From positions 1 through 64,000 of the forward strand of contig NZ_CALJON010000015.1 in assembly GCF_937981445.1 (NCBI RefSeq): 64,000 nucleotides of DNA, written 5' to 3'. The notes under the pieces were generated by a model, which was given only the letters and a program-made list of their open reading frames with translations, had not been told where the DNA came from and ran no database searches. Both the position numbers and the translations under genes were made by a program. Origin of the DNA: an uncultured Veillonella sp. (lineage in GTDB: Bacteria; Bacillota; Negativicutes; Veillonellales; Veillonellaceae). Positions 63,223 through 64,000 of the stretch are shown here, piece after piece; the stretch's first letter is position 1, and each line of letters starts with the position of its first letter.

Positions 63223-63507
63223 ATGTTTACTTTTGATTTGCAATTATTTGCACATAAGAAAGGTGTATCCAGTACACGTAATGGTCGCGATAGCGAATCC
63301 AAACGTCTTGGCGTTAAATGTCATGATGGCTCCGTTGTAAAAAGCGGTAACATCATCGTTCGTCAACGTGGTACTCATTTCCATCCTGGCACTAACGTAG
63401 GTATCGGCAAAGACGATACTTTATTTGCTTTAGTTCCTGGTAAAGTTGCGTTTGAACGCGATGGTCGCTACAACCGTAAAGTTAGCGTATATCCAATCGA
63501 AGCGTAA
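63223..63507 (+). CDS. rpmA: 50S ribosomal protein L27 precursor
   Basis: 94 residues. MFTFDLQLFAHKKGVSSTRN shows the Firmicutes-type extension: Prp should cut after LQLF, leaving AHKKG as the mature N-terminus that reaches the peptidyl-transferase centre. The ATG at 63223 has AGGAGG before it; the GTG at 63214 lies within that ribosome binding site. Confidence 0.97.
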   Translation: MFTFDLQLFAHKKGVSSTRNGRDSESKRLGVKCHDGSVVKSGNIIVRQRGTHFHPGTNVGIGKDDTLFALVPGKVAFERDGRYNRKVSVYPIEA

Positions 63508-63515
63508 GACTTTTA

Positions 63516-63570
63516 AGTCCCCTATGATTCGGTGGCTCTTTAGAGCTGCTGAGTTATAGGGGCTTTTTAT
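63516..63570 (+). terminator. Terminator after rpmA
   Basis: CCCCTAT and GCTCT pair with AGAGC and ATAGGGG around a small loop, followed by a T-run. Confidence 0.85.
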
Positions 63571-63578
63571 TTAAGAAC

Positions 63579-63655
63579 AAAGGGAGTGGATGCCTTCTAG
63601 ATTCTCAGCTTGTCAAGCTCGAAGGTTCGTCTAAAAGACATCCAATCCCTTTATT
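63579..63655. other. Second large hairpin downstream of rpmA
   Basis: AAAGGGAGTGGATG pairs with CATCCAATCCCTTT over a 45-base interior. It may be a second terminator or the end of an element. Between 63656 and 63800 I see nothing further. Confidence 0.5.
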
Positions 63656-63813
63656 GTTTGCTCATATAACGCCCTATAAAAGGTGATAAGCTGAAAAGAG
63701 TCAATGAATCATGAGGGGATTAGGGCATGGGGATTTTTGAAAAACACTACATATTATGCTCATAATGAATACGATACTGCACATAAAATAATGGTGTTTC
63801 TGTGCTCTTTAGG

Positions 63814-63843
63814 TGGTACAAGTGTTCCCAAAACTGGATAAAA
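63814..63843. mobile_element. Putative IS3-family terminal end
   Basis: TGGTACAAGTGTTCCCAAAA followed by CTGGATAAA resembles the TGTnC..CCCAAAACTGGA ends of IS3/IS150-group elements. It precedes an OrfA-like frame. The other end lies beyond the window, so element boundaries are unproven. Confidence 0.4.
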
Positions 63844-63852
63844 GATGTATAA

Positions 63853-64000
63853 TTAAGTCATATTCAAGAGATTCAATATAGCAGAAGCAAAGTGCATAGT
63901 AAGTATGCTTTACCTGAATGGACCATCGAAGTGTAGATGGTTATTGAGCTCGTACTTGGGAAAGGGCGAGGCACAGGGCTTCGCTATGGTATGAGTAAAG
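63853..64000 (+). pseudogene. IS3-like transposase OrfA fragment with a stop codon
   Basis: The frame reads SKYALPEWTIEV, a TAG at 63934-63936, then MVIELVLGKGRGTGLRYGMS and runs off the window. The pattern (SKY-x-E, x-V, LxGKG, then L-x-YGMSK) resembles the start of IS3-family OrfA. The in-frame TAG and lack of a ribosome binding site suggest decay. If the gene began at ATG 63937 it could be intact but shortened. Confidence 0.45.

Overview
This 64 kb window almost certainly comes from a Veillonella (Negativicutes: diderm, anaerobic, lactate-fermenting cocci of the Firmicutes lineage). No database search was possible. The assignment rests on gene content: a sodium-pumping methylmalonyl-CoA decarboxylase operon beside the rest of the succinate-to-propionate pathway, Firmicutes-type features (valS T-box, an L27 precursor with the Prp cleavage motif, AGGAGG ribosome binding sites), and low-GC Firmicutes-like codon use. 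All genes look chromosomal. The only sign of a mobile element is a decayed IS3-like end at the right edge.

Layout. 1-10 kb: the tail of cydB, a DASS anion symporter, a MATE exporter, an M20 peptidase, tag, an FlK-like thioesterase, a secreted unknown, DUF3793-flavodoxin and an aminotransferase. 10-17 kb: a decayed TetR regulator, a RuBisCO-like protein, larE, walJ-htrA-rlmH, a tail-anchored unknown and a CBS protein. 17-26 kb: proteostasis genes (tig-clpP-clpX, then lon-engB-prenyl synthase-tatC). 25.6-31.4 kb: T-box-valS, folC and a Wzy/WaaL-like membrane protein. 31.6-41 kb: the propionate pathway (CoA-transferase, split B12 mutase, meaB, epimerase, mmdA-D-C-B and a 41-codon membrane ORF). 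41-49 kb: ferredoxin, an HTH regulator, lspA-rluD-pyrR, tmcAL, a lipoprotein with ackA, and maf. 49-57 kb: radC-mreBCD-mrdA-minD-rodA, a complete elongasome cluster. 57-64 kb: radical SAM-DUF2344-rng, mntP, and the L21 leader with rplU-prp-rpmA.

How it works together. Succinate is activated by CoA transfer from propionyl-CoA, rearranged by the B12 mutase (protected by MeaB), epimerised, and decarboxylated by the membrane Mmd complex, which exports Na+. The DASS symporter may supply dicarboxylate, and AckA gains ATP from acetyl phosphate. The cell-shape cluster is notable for a presumed coccus. It keeps MreBCD, PBP2 and RodA, and an orphan MinD whose membrane-binding helix is pushed to the end of a repeat-built linker, with no MinC or MinE beside it.

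Most interesting leads: (1) the mmd operon, with a delta subunit that seems to contain the epsilon subunit behind its own internal start signal, a terminator-like hairpin before mmdB, and an unrecognised 41-aa membrane ORF at the end; (2) the tethered-helix orphan MinD; (3) a terminator inside the leader of the MATE gene; (4) a RuBisCO-like protein beside larE; (5) many short tandem repeats in gene gaps, several of which start at the stop codon of the upstream gene.
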